DNA of 64,000 nt, taken from contig SVFD01000001.1 of the NCBI GenBank assembly GCA_015057025.1, forward strand, positions 434,001-498,000. The letters are read 5' to 3'. The notes beneath the pieces are model-generated. The model made no database searches. It worked only from the letters and a program-made list of their open reading frames with translations, and was not told the DNA's origin. This stretch comes from Lachnospiraceae bacterium (GTDB lineage Bacteria; Bacillota; Clostridia; Lachnospirales; Lachnospiraceae). The translations under genes were made by a program, and so were the position numbers. Of this stretch, positions 35,916 to 45,974 are shown one piece after another. Position 1 is the stretch's first letter, and every line of letters begins with the position of its first letter.

Positions 35916-37236
35916 GAATATATCAGTGAATTTCCAAAGTGGTGGCTGCGTGGATTGTAGTAACTGCGGGCTCTGTGGAAAAGGAAAAAAAGAAGCTAGT
36001 GTAATAACGGATAGCGTAAACGCACCGAAAATAGTAGGAGTGTCACAGACGACACAAGAGAGCGATGTGGCCTTGCAAGCGGTAGGAGAGACGTTTGTTG
36101 CGGAGCAAGCAGAAGAAATTCCAACCCTCGTTGCGGTGGACCTAGGTACTACAACCATCGGTATGTATTTAATCAATGCCCTTTCGGGAGAACAAATGGG
36201 AGTATTTGTATCATTAAATCCCCAGCAGATTCACGGTGCCGATGTGATTTCAAGAATATCCAATGCCAATGCCGGTAAAAAGGATGAATTGCAGGCACTT
36301 ATTTTAGAAACCATTGAAAACGGTGTAAAGAAGCTTGTAAAAGAACGAACACCGAAATTAATTGTTATTTCGGGAAATACCGTCATGGGGCATTTGTTAA
36401 TGGGTTATGATGTTTCGACATTGGGGGTATATCCTTTTAAGGCAGAAAGGCTGGAGCAGGCAGAAACTGCCGTTTGCGGTATTAAAACAATTCTGATGCC
36501 CGGGGTTTCGGCTTTTATCGGTGGAGATATTGTGTCCGGTCTTTATACTCTTGGTTTTAGAGAGAGTAAGGACGTTTCTCTGTTGATTGACCTTGGCACC
36601 AATGCAGAGATGGTAATTGGTAATTGCGATAAGATGCTTGCACTTTCCGCGGCGGCAGGACCGGCTTTTGACCAAAAGGTATACGGTAGTCAATTGATAA
36701 AGGCGGTAGCGCAGATTCTTAAGGAAGAAAAGGCTGACAGAACAGGTTGTTTGGCAGATGAATATTTTGAACTGGGCTGTATTGCAGGAAGGACTCTTGT
36801 AAAGCAGGAAGAAATCCGTGAGTTACAGAAAGCAAAAGCGGCTGTATATACGGGTATTGTTTTGTTGGCAAAGGAGTATGGTGTTTTACTTGATGATATT
36901 CAGAAGGTATATATTGCCGGAGGTTTGGGCTTTTATCTGGATATGGAATCAGCATTTGAAATCGGCCTGTTTCCCAAAGAATTTATTGGGAAAACGGATG
37001 TGGTGGGGAATACCTCGTTAGAGGGTGCCTATCGTTACGGACTGGCATTGGAGAAAGATGATGCTGCGGATGCTGAAAGAAGAGTAAAAATACCGGGAAG
37101 TATTGATGTGAAAGATGTAGATTCTGAGACTACACCGGAACGGGAGCTGAAAGAACTTCTTTCTAAGGTAAGAGAATTAAATTTAGCGGAATTAGAAGGC
37201 TTTGAAGAAACGTATATAAATGCCATGAATTTTTAA
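35908..37236 (+). CDS. ASKHA-domain (DUF4445/RamA-like) activator with N-terminal cysteine cluster
   Basis: A 442-residue protein of the acetate/sugar kinase-Hsc70-actin fold group that reactivates corrinoid proteins (RACE/RamA-type, DUF4445). The N-terminus carries C14, C17, C20 and C23 (CVDCSNCGLC), an iron-sulfur-type cluster motif. The ASKHA part has AVDLGTTTIGMYL (ATP-phosphate-binding loop), SGNTVMGHLLMG, IGGDIVSGL, LLIDLGTNAEMVIGN, AAAGPAFD and YIAGGLGFYLDM. I chose TTG 35908 because AAGGAGAAA (35892-35899) precedes it; the frame opens further upstream but the DUF4250 stop region lies there. No methyltransferase or corrinoid protein gene is nearby, so its target is unknown. Confidence 0.78.
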   Translation: MSENISVNFQSGGCVDCSNCGLCGKGKKEASVITDSVNAPKIVGVSQTTQESDVALQAVGETFVAEQAEEIPTLVAVDLGTTTIGMYLINALSGEQMGVFVSLNPQQIHGADVISRISNANAGKKDELQALILETIENGVKKLVKERTPKLIVISGNTVMGHLLMGYDVSTLGVYPFKAERLEQAETAVCGIKTILMPGVSAFIGGDIVSGLYTLGFRESKDVSLLIDLGTNAEMVIGNCDKMLALSAAAGPAFDQKVYGSQLIKAVAQILKEEKADRTGCLADEYFELGCIAGRTLVKQEEIRELQKAKAAVYTGIVLLAKEYGVLLDDIQKVYIAGGLGFYLDMESAFEIGLFPKEFIGKTDVVGNTSLEGAYRYGLALEKDDAADAERRVKIPGSIDVKDVDSETTPERELKELLSKVRELNLAELEGFEETYINAMNF

Positions 37237-37310
37237 GAGATAAATTTGAGAGAGTGTTAAGCAAGCGTCTTTTATGGTGTACATAAAAGGCTGATTGGAA
37301 AGGATTTACA

Positions 37311-38657
37311 ATGGATTTGTTTTCTTACATGAGAGAAAATAAAATGAAGCAGGAATCGCCTCTGGCGGCAAGAATGCGTCCAAAAACTTTGGACGAAGTG
37401 GTTGGGCAGCAGCATATTATCGGTAAAGATAAGCTGTTGTATCGTGCAATTCAAGCTGATAAGCTTCAGTCGGTTATTTTTTACGGACCGCCGGGAACCG
37501 GAAAGACAACCCTTGCTAAGGTAATTGCCAATACTACCAGTTCGGAATTTACTCAGATTAACGCAACCATTTCCGGGAAAAAGGAAATGGAAGAAGTGGT
37601 GAATCAGGCAAAAAATACCCTTGGCATGTATGGTAAGAAGACTATTTTGTTCGTAGATGAAATTCATCGTTTCAATAAGGCACAACAGGATTTTTTGCTT
37701 CCGTTTGTAGAAGATGGTACGGTTATTTTAATCGGTGCTACCACAGAAAATCCTTATTTTGAGGTGAATGGGGCGTTAATCTCCCGATCGGCAATTTTTG
37801 AGTTGAAACCTCTGGAAAAAGAAGATATTAAGAAGCTTATCGAAAGAGCTGTTTACAATCAGGACTGCGGTATGGGTTCTTATGATGCGGTAATTGACGA
37901 AGATGCAGTTGAGTTTCTGGCTGATATGTCAGGAGGAGATGCGCGACATGCCCTGAATGCAGTTGAGCTTGGTATCATGACTACGCCGCGGGGAGAAGAC
38001 GGTAAAATACATATTACTGCGGAAGTGGCAGGGGAATGTATTCAAAAGAAACTTTTGCGATATGATAAGGCCGGAAATAACCACTATGATACAATCTCTG
38101 CTTTTATCAAGAGTATGAGAGGTTCTGATCCGGATGCGGCAGTGTATTATCTTGCAAAAATGTTGTCTGCCGGAGAAAGTGTAACTTTTATCGCAAGAAG
38201 AATTATGATATGTGCTTCAGAGGATGTGGGAAATGCGGATCCTAATGCCATTCAGGTGGCGGTCAGTGCTTCTTTGGCGGTAGAACGTATCGGCATGCCG
38301 GAGGCTCAGATTATTCTTGCCCAGGCCGCCGCCTATGTGGCCTGTGCACCCAAGAGTAATGCGGCTGTGAATGCCATTAGTGAAGCTATGAGTTGCGTAG
38401 AGGAGACCGGAGATTTGCCGGTACCGCCGCATTTGATGGATGCCCATTATAAGGGTGCCGCAAAGCTGGGGCATGGACTGGATTACAAATATTCCCATAA
38501 CTATCCCAATCATTATGTGGAGCAACAGTATCTGCCCTATGAATTAACAGGTACTAAGTTTTATGTGCCTTCGGATCAGGGGTATGAAAAGAAGATTGAT
38601 GAGCATATGAAGCGTATCAGACAGGCAGAGAGAGCGCGAAAAGAAAAGGAAAATTAA
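37311..38657 (+). CDS. rarA: Replication-associated recombination protein RarA (MgsA)
   Basis: A 448-residue AAA+ ATPase of the RarA/MgsA/WRNIP1 family, acting at stalled replication forks in complex with single-strand-binding protein. Walker A is GPPGTGKT (59-66), Walker B is LFVDEIHRF, sensor 1 is ATTEN, and the C-terminal MgsA oligomerisation domain contains GSDPDAAVYYLAKMLSAGE and CPKSNAA-type residues. Length is normal. AAAGGATTTACA precedes the ATG. The next gene starts 9 bp later. Confidence 0.95.
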   Translation: MDLFSYMRENKMKQESPLAARMRPKTLDEVVGQQHIIGKDKLLYRAIQADKLQSVIFYGPPGTGKTTLAKVIANTTSSEFTQINATISGKKEMEEVVNQAKNTLGMYGKKTILFVDEIHRFNKAQQDFLLPFVEDGTVILIGATTENPYFEVNGALISRSAIFELKPLEKEDIKKLIERAVYNQDCGMGSYDAVIDEDAVEFLADMSGGDARHALNAVELGIMTTPRGEDGKIHITAEVAGECIQKKLLRYDKAGNNHYDTISAFIKSMRGSDPDAAVYYLAKMLSAGESVTFIARRIMICASEDVGNADPNAIQVAVSASLAVERIGMPEAQIILAQAAAYVACAPKSNAAVNAISEAMSCVEETGDLPVPPHLMDAHYKGAAKLGHGLDYKYSHNYPNHYVEQQYLPYELTGTKFYVPSDQGYEKKIDEHMKRIRQAERARKEKEN

Positions 38658-38666
38658 AGGGAATAG

Positions 38667-40214
38667 ATGCAGAAGTTTAAAAAGGAAGATTATAGTATGA
38701 AAAAAATAGCTGAAATATGGAGTGATAAAGAAAATAGAAATATGTTGCTAAAATGTGCTGTAGTCATGATATATCCGTTTTTGTTGTGTTGTTTATATTG
38801 CTACATAAGAGGTACTTCTTTATTTGAACTTTATTTACCTAATTCAAATTACAATGATGTTTTATTTTACTATAAACAGGTTGAAGGAATTCTGTCAGGT
38901 GGAATACCGAAAGGATATTTTGGATATAACGAAAGTAGAGCATTGTACGGAAGTTTTGCTACATGGAATCCGTTATTATTTTTGCCATGGGTTATTTGGG
39001 GGCTTGTATTTGGTTGGGGATATATGTCAGTATTGATTTGTAATATCGTAGTTTTTTCTTTAGCATTAGTTTTTTTTGTTTTATTGACGAAAATAGAATG
39101 GAAAAATATTGTAATGCTAATAATAATGCTTTCCATATTTCCAAGTTTATCCTTTTATTTATTGCAGGGATTGCCGGAAACAATAGTTGTTTCTGTTTTA
39201 TTAATATACTTTGGATATTCCATTAAAGCAGAGAAAGAAACGCTGAAGCTTGGATATATTATAGCCATGTTTGTGACGAGTTCGTTTCTTACAATCTGCA
39301 GACTATTCATGATAGTGTTGGTAATTTTGCCATGCATATATTTAGTAAAGTTAAAAGGAAAAAAAGCAATAGCTGTTTCAGTGCTTATATTTGCCTTTAA
39401 TTGTATTGCATACTTTATTTGTAACAAGCTGTTTGCAAGTGAATATATTATGCCATTGATGAAAACAAATATAATTTCAAGCATACTTGCCGGAAATATA
39501 TGGAGTGTTGTACCGTATATTAAACAATTATTACAGTTTATACTAATGGCTTTTTCAGTGGGGCTGACTGCCGGGACACATTATGTTATTGCTATTTTAA
39601 CGGCAGGTATTTTACTTGTTCTATATAGTACAAAAAGCAAAACGAATAACAGAATAAGTAATATTATGTTTGTAATAACTGTTATTTGCCTTATTGGTGC
39701 TACGTTAACCTTAGGACAAAAAATAAGCGAGGGAGGAAGGCACATTTATGCGTTTTCGATTGTTGGGATAGCTTTATGCAGTGTAAATAAATGTAATATA
39801 AAAACAATTGTTTCAAATGTGGCAATTATCGGTGTGATGGCAATTTTCATATTTAATGGAGCTATAATTCCGGCGGAGTATGATATTCCTATGCCAAATG
39901 CCGAATTGCAAAGTAATATTGAATACTGGAAATATGAATTTGAAGAAAGCGGAATAGAAGTTACAAGTACGTTGGGATGGGAGAATACAGTTGTTTGGCC
40001 GGTAAATTCTGTGGAACAATATGAGTTATACGCTTTGCCGAAAGGAATGGGAATTAGTTGTTGCTTACATCCTTATATTGTAGAGAATATAAAGGAGTTA
40101 AAAAGTAAATATATTATTGTTACTATAGATAGTGAATTGCATCAATTGTGTATGGAAGAGAAATATTATGAAATTGGCAGGTCAGAGAAGGTAGTAATAT
40201 ATCAACGATATTAA
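38667..40214 (+). CDS. Polytopic membrane protein, GT-C-glycosyltransferase-like
   Basis: A 515-residue protein with about 10-11 membrane segments. The first extracytoplasmic loop carries DVLFYYKQVEGILSGG and then RALYGSFATWNP, in the position where GT-C (ArnT/PMT-like) transferases hold their catalytic acidic and aromatic residues. The final 120 residues form a soluble domain with several Trp and Tyr residues. This suggests a lipid-linked sugar transferase or polysaccharide-modifying enzyme, but no motif settles it. It begins 9 bp after rarA, with AAAGGGAATAG before the ATG; an alternative ATG is at 38697. Confidence 0.6.
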   Translation: MQKFKKEDYSMKKIAEIWSDKENRNMLLKCAVVMIYPFLLCCLYCYIRGTSLFELYLPNSNYNDVLFYYKQVEGILSGGIPKGYFGYNESRALYGSFATWNPLLFLPWVIWGLVFGWGYMSVLICNIVVFSLALVFFVLLTKIEWKNIVMLIIMLSIFPSLSFYLLQGLPETIVVSVLLIYFGYSIKAEKETLKLGYIIAMFVTSSFLTICRLFMIVLVILPCIYLVKLKGKKAIAVSVLIFAFNCIAYFICNKLFASEYIMPLMKTNIISSILAGNIWSVVPYIKQLLQFILMAFSVGLTAGTHYVIAILTAGILLVLYSTKSKTNNRISNIMFVITVICLIGATLTLGQKISEGGRHIYAFSIVGIALCSVNKCNIKTIVSNVAIIGVMAIFIFNGAIIPAEYDIPMPNAELQSNIEYWKYEFEESGIEVTSTLGWENTVVWPVNSVEQYELYALPKGMGISCCLHPYIVENIKELKSKYIIVTIDSELHQLCMEEKYYEIGRSEKVVIYQRY

Positions 40215-40260
40215 ATTTAGAGTAGGCTTTTTACGCTAATATGAAAGATGAGAAACTTAT

Positions 40261-41910
40261 ATGAAAGAAAAAAAATTAGCAAAAATAAACATATCAACTC
40301 GAAGAACGATTATATTGACGACTGTTAGTATTTTCATTACTATTGCCATGGTGTTTGGATATCAAATTGATAAATATTCAATGATACATGTCAGATTCAT
40401 TACAGTTATCGCACTATTAGCCGGAATAATTATGACATTTGTAAGTTTGTATATTATATTTTATCTTTTTGATTTTATAAAAGCCAAGGGCAATTTAAAA
40501 AAAGAATTATCAAAATGGAAAATTTTTTTGCTTATATTTGGAATTATAATAATAGTGTGGTTTATAAATTTTTTAGCACTATATCCGGGATTATTTGTTT
40601 TTGACGCCAGTTGGCAGTGGGATATGTATCAAGGTAAAGAACCATTATCTGAACACCATCCAATATTACATACACTATTGATGGGCTATATTGTGGATTG
40701 GGTGTATTCTGCGACGAATTCCTTTAACGCAGGAGTGGCAGTATATACTATGTTTCAGATGGTAATTTGTGCACTGAGTTTTTCTTATATGATAACTTAT
40801 GTATATGAAAAAATAAGATCATATCCGGTTTTAATTTTGTCGGTGTTATTTATTTCTTTTCATCCCACTATAATATTACAAGTTATGTCATCAACCAAAG
40901 ATACGTGTTTTTTGGCATTTGCACTTTTGAGTATGGTTTTATCCTTGGAGTTAATTGAGAATCCGGATTTGTTTTTGCATAAATTTACTAAATGTTTCGG
41001 GTTGGTAATGTCCGTTACGCTTATGGTAATATTTAGGAATAATTGTATATATGCACTACCGTTTCTTTTGTTTTTTACTTTTATATTTATAAAAAGAGAG
41101 AAGAAACGCTTTATGGGAATCGTTTTAATGTTTGGAATTCTTTTCTTATTATATAAATGTGTTTTTGTACCAAATGTTATTACTGCAGAAACAGATGGAA
41201 GAGAAATGCTTTCTGTACCGGTGCAGCAGCTGATGAGAATATATAACTCAGAAAATGCTGATATAGAATCAGAAGAAAGAGAAGCGATAGAAAAATTAAT
41301 TGAAGAGAACGGGAGATTATATTATGATCCCAAAATATCTGATTGGCCCAAGGCGCAATTAGATATGGATTATTATAGAAAAAATCAGGCTGAGGTAAAT
41401 GGTATATACATTGATTTGATAAGAAGGAACTTTAAACTGTCTGTTGAGTCCTTTTTAGAAAATACATGTGGTTTCTGGTATCCGTTTTCGAAATTGGCTA
41501 TATCATATAATACGGAAGCTTATTGGGTGTTTACTGATTATGGTTGGTATTCAGTGGTAAATAGTAAGTTTCCGTTGGTGTATGATCTTTATAAACATTT
41601 TGAATCCTATAAGTTTGCAGAAGGCAAGCCTTTAACAATGCTGTTTTATGCACCTGCTACTTACTTTTACATTTTTTTGGTTATGGCAGCATATGCAATT
41701 GATCAAAATAAAAAGAAATTTATAACGATTTGCGCTTTTGTTTTGATGTTATGGTGTACCTATTTATTGGGACCTGTTGCTTTAGTAAGATATACTACGT
41801 ATTTATTTGCAATGGTTCCGCTATACTTTGTTATTATAATGGAAAAAGAGGATAAAACGATTAATATAGATGAGAAAATATGTAATCAAAAAGCGGAGCA
41901 GTTAAAATAA
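40261..41910 (+). CDS. Polytopic membrane protein, DUF6020-like
   Basis: A 549-residue protein with about 12 membrane segments and one long outer loop between about residues 320 and 460. The first outer loop has DASWQWDMYQGKEPLSEHHP followed by ILHTLLMGYI, reminiscent of the GT-C-like DUF6020 family of Clostridia. The gene ends tail-to-tail with a DUF4364 gene, overlapping it by 9 bp inside a hairpin. Its start lacks a strong ribosome binding site. Its substrate is unknown; surface polysaccharide modification is a plausible role. Confidence 0.62.
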   Translation: MKEKKLAKINISTRRTIILTTVSIFITIAMVFGYQIDKYSMIHVRFITVIALLAGIIMTFVSLYIIFYLFDFIKAKGNLKKELSKWKIFLLIFGIIIIVWFINFLALYPGLFVFDASWQWDMYQGKEPLSEHHPILHTLLMGYIVDWVYSATNSFNAGVAVYTMFQMVICALSFSYMITYVYEKIRSYPVLILSVLFISFHPTIILQVMSSTKDTCFLAFALLSMVLSLELIENPDLFLHKFTKCFGLVMSVTLMVIFRNNCIYALPFLLFFTFIFIKREKKRFMGIVLMFGILFLLYKCVFVPNVITAETDGREMLSVPVQQLMRIYNSENADIESEEREAIEKLIEENGRLYYDPKISDWPKAQLDMDYYRKNQAEVNGIYIDLIRRNFKLSVESFLENTCGFWYPFSKLAISYNTEAYWVFTDYGWYSVVNSKFPLVYDLYKHFESYKFAEGKPLTMLFYAPATYFYIFLVMAAYAIDQNKKKFITICAFVLMLWCTYLLGPVALVRYTTYLFAMVPLYFVIIMEKEDKTINIDEKICNQKAEQLK

Positions 41911-41918
41911 CTGCTCCG
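41894..41918. terminator. Perfect hairpin overlapping two convergent stop codons
   Basis: CGGAGCAGTTA, AAA and TAACTGCTCCG form a perfect 11-bp stem. It contains the TAA of the gene ending at 41910 and the TAA of the minus-strand gene ending at 41902, so one element can terminate both. Confidence 0.72.
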
Positions 41919-42417
41919 TTAAATATTGGTAAATTTGCTGATTTTTATCTTGCCATTTATTACAGATGGACGATGCGATGTCTTCTGTAGGTACAGTCAG
42001 TTTAATACTGACCAGTTCGGTATTACGGTCTTTGGCCCAGAGATGTGCTTCGTATTCACCATTTGTAGAGCGATAATAATCTGCAAGTACAGATACCTCA
42101 TTTCTTAGATCCATTTCGTTTTCACGAAAATAATTCACAATATCTTCTTTGATTGCATCGCTGATACGGTTCTCGAAGAAAGATAAGGTATTCATGCCTT
42201 CTTCTGTAATAGAGAATAAGGTGCGGTTTCTTACCGTTTTAGCAGCAATCAGATTATTCTCTTTCAGATCGGAGAAGACTTGTTGCAGAGTCAGGAAATT
42301 AGTATAGTCCTTTTCTAATATAAAATCTCCGATTTGGGAGCTGCTTAAAGGGAAACTTACTTTATTGAGCATGTATAAAACAATTAATTTGTAAAGTGTA
42401 AGCGGATCCTGGATCAT
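41902..42417 (-). CDS. DUF4364 winged-helix regulator
   Basis: A 171-residue protein. Residues 1-85 form a winged-helix domain (LYKLIVLYMLNKVSFPLSSS, LQQVFSDLKENNLIAAKT and an RTLFSITEEG wing), resembling PadR/DUF4364 regulators. The rest is a mixed dimerisation domain with NEMDLRNEVSVLADYY. DUF4364 proteins are common in Lachnospiraceae; their targets are not established. The gene is convergent with the membrane gene at 40261 and is 79 bp from the next minus-strand gene. Confidence 0.8.
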   Translation of the reverse strand: MIQDPLTLYKLIVLYMLNKVSFPLSSSQIGDFILEKDYTNFLTLQQVFSDLKENNLIAAKTVRNRTLFSITEEGMNTLSFFENRISDAIKEDIVNYFRENEMDLRNEVSVLADYYRSTNGEYEAHLWAKDRNTELVSIKLTVPTEDIASSICNKWQDKNQQIYQYLTEQLF

Positions 42418-42496
42418 GGATTAACCTCTTTTCTTTTGGACTGGATTTTATCTTACAACAATGATAAGGAAACCGCAAGTGCCGAAAGAAGTTTCT

Positions 42497-44218
42497 CTAT
42501 TCAAATTGTGCCTGTAAAATCAGAAATTCTAATCCATTAGAGCATTGAAGAGTATCGGTAACAATTAATGAACTGTTCGGATATTTCTCATTAAAATAAT
42601 CGATTAAATAATTGTAATCAGTTTGTTCACTATTCATAAAAACGAAGAAAACATTATCCGACTTCAAAACAGCTTCTTCGTAGGATGAGTAACCGAATTG
42701 TTCAATAATAGAATCTGCCCAAGGGCTGTTTGCAGTCCAGCCGCCCAACAAAATAAAATTGTTACAAGAAGCAGGAGTTCGCGAAAAAATATTTTCATAA
42801 AAGTATGAAAAACTCATTGTGTCTAAAAGATATAAATTGTCCTCGTTTTCATAGAAATATTCTCTGGCTTCCTGATATGCATCTGAATGCAAAAGATAAT
42901 TCTTGTTTTGTTCAATTGCAGCACAAGTATTAGGGATTCCTTCTTTTATGGATATGAAAAGTAAACATGCTATTGAAAAAATGCAAAAAATATTTCTTAA
43001 GCTCTTTTTTAAGACAAAATCTTTCCATGGTTGATTCTTGAGTAATATTGCTAAAAGCATTAGCAATTCTACGACATAGATTCCTTGCGTAACACGAGTA
43101 ACAGGACGTCCGATATATAATATATAGAACCAAATAATATTTCTGCCACAGAATAAAGCTAATACATCCCATATATTTTGTTTGTTCTTTGATAATATAA
43201 TTAAGAGAATAGTAAAAAAATACAGTGCATAAACAATTAAATTTAGGGGGCGGTCTGCATATGAGTCAGTGTGCCTTTCTATGAAAGAAGAGCAGATTTC
43301 TCTGAGAATAAAATCGGAATCAGGTAACAAATCTTCCATCCTTTGCATAAAATGGACATTTATGTTTTCGTCAAGTAATAGCTGATAATTTGTGACAGAT
43401 ATATATGATTGATACGTAATGTCAAGGGATTTATATTCTTCAGCGTATTCCTGGTAGTCTGGGAAAGCGCTATAATCAACTATGTTTGAACGCGATGTAT
43501 TATATGTTTTAAAAGTACTCCATTGGTCAGAAGAGTAAGCAATTTTTTCGGAAACCACAGAAAGTGTGAGGATACTTAAGAGAATTATAAAGTATGCCAA
43601 TAGGGATTTGAATAGTTTGTGATTTCTTGCCCATTTTATAATTATTAAAAGAAGGAAGGTGGGTAAAAACATTATACAAGCTGTGTTTCTTAGTTCCAAT
43701 GAGAGAAAAAACAGTATAAAACTTGGAATGTTATTTATAAGAAAATCTTTTATATTTTCTGTTTCTTCGGAAAGATAAAAGAAGATAATTGATGCAGCGC
43801 AAACAATGGCGGTAATTGTAGTAAATTGTATATTAATCAAATGAATTGCAGTAAATGATAATGCTATAAAAATAACAAGAATTGTCCCCGGTGCTCGATA
43901 TGTCTTTTTTTTAATGTGTTTCATGCACATGTAAATAGACAAAATAATACTAAGATAACCATATGAAAATAACAAAATACCATACCAAGGTACGGGAGGA
44001 AATAATTTGTAAAGTGTGCTTAAAAAAAGACCGGTTAGATATCCAATATGTAAAAGATGTGCTTCGGGGGTTCCGGTTAATTCTCCGGAAACGATTTGTT
44101 TCATATATAAATCGTCATTGTTATAGAATACGAAAGGCATATCCACGATTGCAAACAAAATAAGCGGTATAAAAATGTATAATAAAATATCAAAATTTAT
44201 CTTCTTTTCTTTGGACAT
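42497..44218 (-). CDS. Polytopic membrane protein, GT-C-like
   Basis: A 573-residue protein with about 12 membrane segments. The first outer loop has FVFYNNDDLYMKQIVSGELT, then GTPEAHLLHIGYLTG, where the acidic pair and aromatic residues resemble the catalytic loop of GT-C transferases. The last 130 residues form a soluble outer domain with a Rossmann-like flavour (NLYLLDTMSFSYF, NSSLIVTDTLQ). ATG 44218 (MSKEKKIN) is preferred because CCGGAGAA lies 9 bases upstream; a longer start at 44260 overlaps the -10 element. It is the third such large membrane protein in this area; the three are not close copies of each other. Function unknown. Confidence 0.58.
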   Translation of the reverse strand: MSKEKKINFDILLYIFIPLILFAIVDMPFVFYNNDDLYMKQIVSGELTGTPEAHLLHIGYLTGLFLSTLYKLFPPVPWYGILLFSYGYLSIILSIYMCMKHIKKKTYRAPGTILVIFIALSFTAIHLINIQFTTITAIVCAASIIFFYLSEETENIKDFLINNIPSFILFFLSLELRNTACIMFLPTFLLLIIIKWARNHKLFKSLLAYFIILLSILTLSVVSEKIAYSSDQWSTFKTYNTSRSNIVDYSAFPDYQEYAEEYKSLDITYQSYISVTNYQLLLDENINVHFMQRMEDLLPDSDFILREICSSFIERHTDSYADRPLNLIVYALYFFTILLIILSKNKQNIWDVLALFCGRNIIWFYILYIGRPVTRVTQGIYVVELLMLLAILLKNQPWKDFVLKKSLRNIFCIFSIACLLFISIKEGIPNTCAAIEQNKNYLLHSDAYQEAREYFYENEDNLYLLDTMSFSYFYENIFSRTPASCNNFILLGGWTANSPWADSIIEQFGYSSYEEAVLKSDNVFFVFMNSEQTDYNYLIDYFNEKYPNSSLIVTDTLQCSNGLEFLILQAQFE

Positions 44219-44258
44219 AATATTCTCCGGTTTGTTGTATATATCATTTTGTGCTTTC

Positions 44259-44286
44259 ATTTTAACATAAATTAACAGGTTTTCAA
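44259..44286 (-). promoter_or_regulatory. Promoter of the minus-strand GT-C-like gene
   Basis: On the minus strand TTGAAA (44286-44281) and TAAAAT (44264-44259) are 16 bases apart, overlapping the longer possible start of the gene and supporting the start at 44218. Confidence 0.5.
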
Positions 44287-44560
44287 GTGTGCTATGGGTG
44301 AAATGGAGGAAAAAGCATGTGAATGATAAAAAACTCTTTTATTTTTAGAAAATGTGTTGTATAATAAATTCGCTAATCATATCGACATATCTTTTAGAAT
44401 ATAATTCCCCAGATGGACAGATAAAGTACGAAAGAAGAATATTGAACCGTTAGATTTATATGGCATAAAATAGAACCGTTTTTTTGTGTATGAAATATAT
44501 AAAAAGTTACATAGAAGCAGTTTTGCGTAAAAAATCCGGATAAAACAGGAGGAGTTCGCC
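44287..44560 (+). other. Leader region of rho
   Basis: There is no gene in this stretch. A TATAAT at 44360-44365 is a plausible -10 with only a weak -35, leaving a leader of about 190 bases before rho. It contains two direct GAACCGTT motifs (44444-44451 and 44471-44478) and a T-run. Long leaders of rho genes are often autoregulatory, but nothing here proves that. Confidence 0.3.
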
Positions 44561-45967
44561 ATGAGAGAAAAGTATGAGTCGCTTAGTTTAACAGTATTGC
44601 GAGATTTGGCTAAAAGTATCGGAGTAAAAGGTGTTTCAACTATGAAAAAAGAAGAGTTGGTTGATATTCTGATTGCCAAAGAAGAGGAAAAAGCAAAAGA
44701 AACAAAGACAGAAGATAAAAAGAACGAGAATACGAACGCGGAAGAAAAGGGTAAGGAATCATCTAAGACCGCAGAAAAGATTGAAACTGCAGAAAAAGGA
44801 AGAGAAGAAGAAAAAAGTGAGCCGAACATGGCAGAACTGGATAGCGGTATTGCTGCAGACGGTATTTTGGAAGTGCTTCCTGACGGATATGGTTTTATTC
44901 GTTGTGAAAATTATCTTCCCGGAGAAAATGACGTATATGTGGCGCCCAGTCAAATTCGCCGTTTTGGTTTAAAAACCGGAGATATTATTGAGGGTAATAC
45001 ACGTATTAAGACACAGAATGAGAAGTTCTCTGCACTTTTATATATCAGGAAAATCAACGGCTATACTCCGGAAGAGGCGCAGAAAAGAGCTAATTTTGAG
45101 GATATGACCCCTATTTTCCCGGATGAAAAGATTAAATTGGATATTCCCGGCGCGCCGGTATCTATGCGTATTATGGATTTAATCAGCCCGGTAGGCAAGG
45201 GGCAGCGTGGTATGATTGTTTCGCCGCCCAAAGCCGGTAAAACTACATTGCTTAAGTCTGTGGCCAAATGTGTAAAATATTCCAATCCGGACATGCATAT
45301 GATTATTCTCCTCATTGATGAGCGTCCTGAGGAAGTGACCGATATCAGGGAGGCAATTGAAGGTAAGAATGTGGAAGTTATTTACTCTACCTTTGATGAA
45401 ACGCCGGAACATCATAAGAGAGTTGCAGAAATGGTTATTGAGCGTGCAAAGCGTCTTGTAGAGCATAAACAGGATGTCATTATTCTTTTAGACAGTATTA
45501 CACGCCTTACCAGGGCGTATAATCAGGTTATTCCTCCTAGCGGCAGGACTTTGTCCGGTGGTTTGGATCCGGCGGCCCTACATATGCCTAAACGCTTCTT
45601 TGGTGCAGCAAGAAATATGCGTGAAGGCGGTAGTCTCACCATTCTTGCAACTGCTTTGGTAGATACCGGAAGTAAGATGGATGATGTAGTTTACGAGGAA
45701 TTTAAGGGTACCGGTAATATGGAAATGGTACTCGACCGTAAGCTTTCCGAAAAGAGAGTATTTCCGGCAATTGATATTCCTAAGTCAGGAACAAGAAGAG
45801 AAGACTTATTGCTTAATCAGGGTGAGCTTGAGGCTATCAATTCTATGCGAAAAGCATTTAATGGTATGAAGCCTGAGGATGCGGTAGACAAGGTTATTGA
45901 CCTGTTCTCCAAGACCAAAAACAACCCGGAATTTGTAGAAATGATGAAAAAAATTCATTGGATGTAA
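44561..45967 (+). CDS. rho: Transcription termination factor Rho
   Basis: A 468-residue RNA-dependent ATPase that terminates transcription. The N-terminal Rho helix-bundle (about residues 1-50, [20 protein letters not shown]) is followed by a Lys/Glu-rich insertion of about 45 residues (positions about 45-90), the cold-shock RNA-binding domain ([20 protein letters not shown]) and the ATPase core with Walker A PPKAGKTT (222-229), Q-loop and R-loop. Such charged insertions vary between species. The ATG follows ACAGGAGGAG. It begins the block rho-rpmE-DUF1385-prmC-prfA. Confidence 0.97.
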   Translation: MREKYESLSLTVLRDLAKSIGVKGVSTMKKEELVDILIAKEEEKAKETKTEDKKNENTNAEEKGKESSKTAEKIETAEKGREEEKSEPNMAELDSGIAADGILEVLPDGYGFIRCENYLPGENDVYVAPSQIRRFGLKTGDIIEGNTRIKTQNEKFSALLYIRKINGYTPEEAQKRANFEDMTPIFPDEKIKLDIPGAPVSMRIMDLISPVGKGQRGMIVSPPKAGKTTLLKSVAKCVKYSNPDMHMIILLIDERPEEVTDIREAIEGKNVEVIYSTFDETPEHHKRVAEMVIERAKRLVEHKQDVIILLDSITRLTRAYNQVIPPSGRTLSGGLDPAALHMPKRFFGAARNMREGGSLTILATALVDTGSKMDDVVYEEFKGTGNMEMVLDRKLSEKRVFPAIDIPKSGTRREDLLLNQGELEAINSMRKAFNGMKPEDAVDKVIDLFSKTKNNPEFVEMMKKIHWM

Positions 45968-45974
45968 AAAATGC

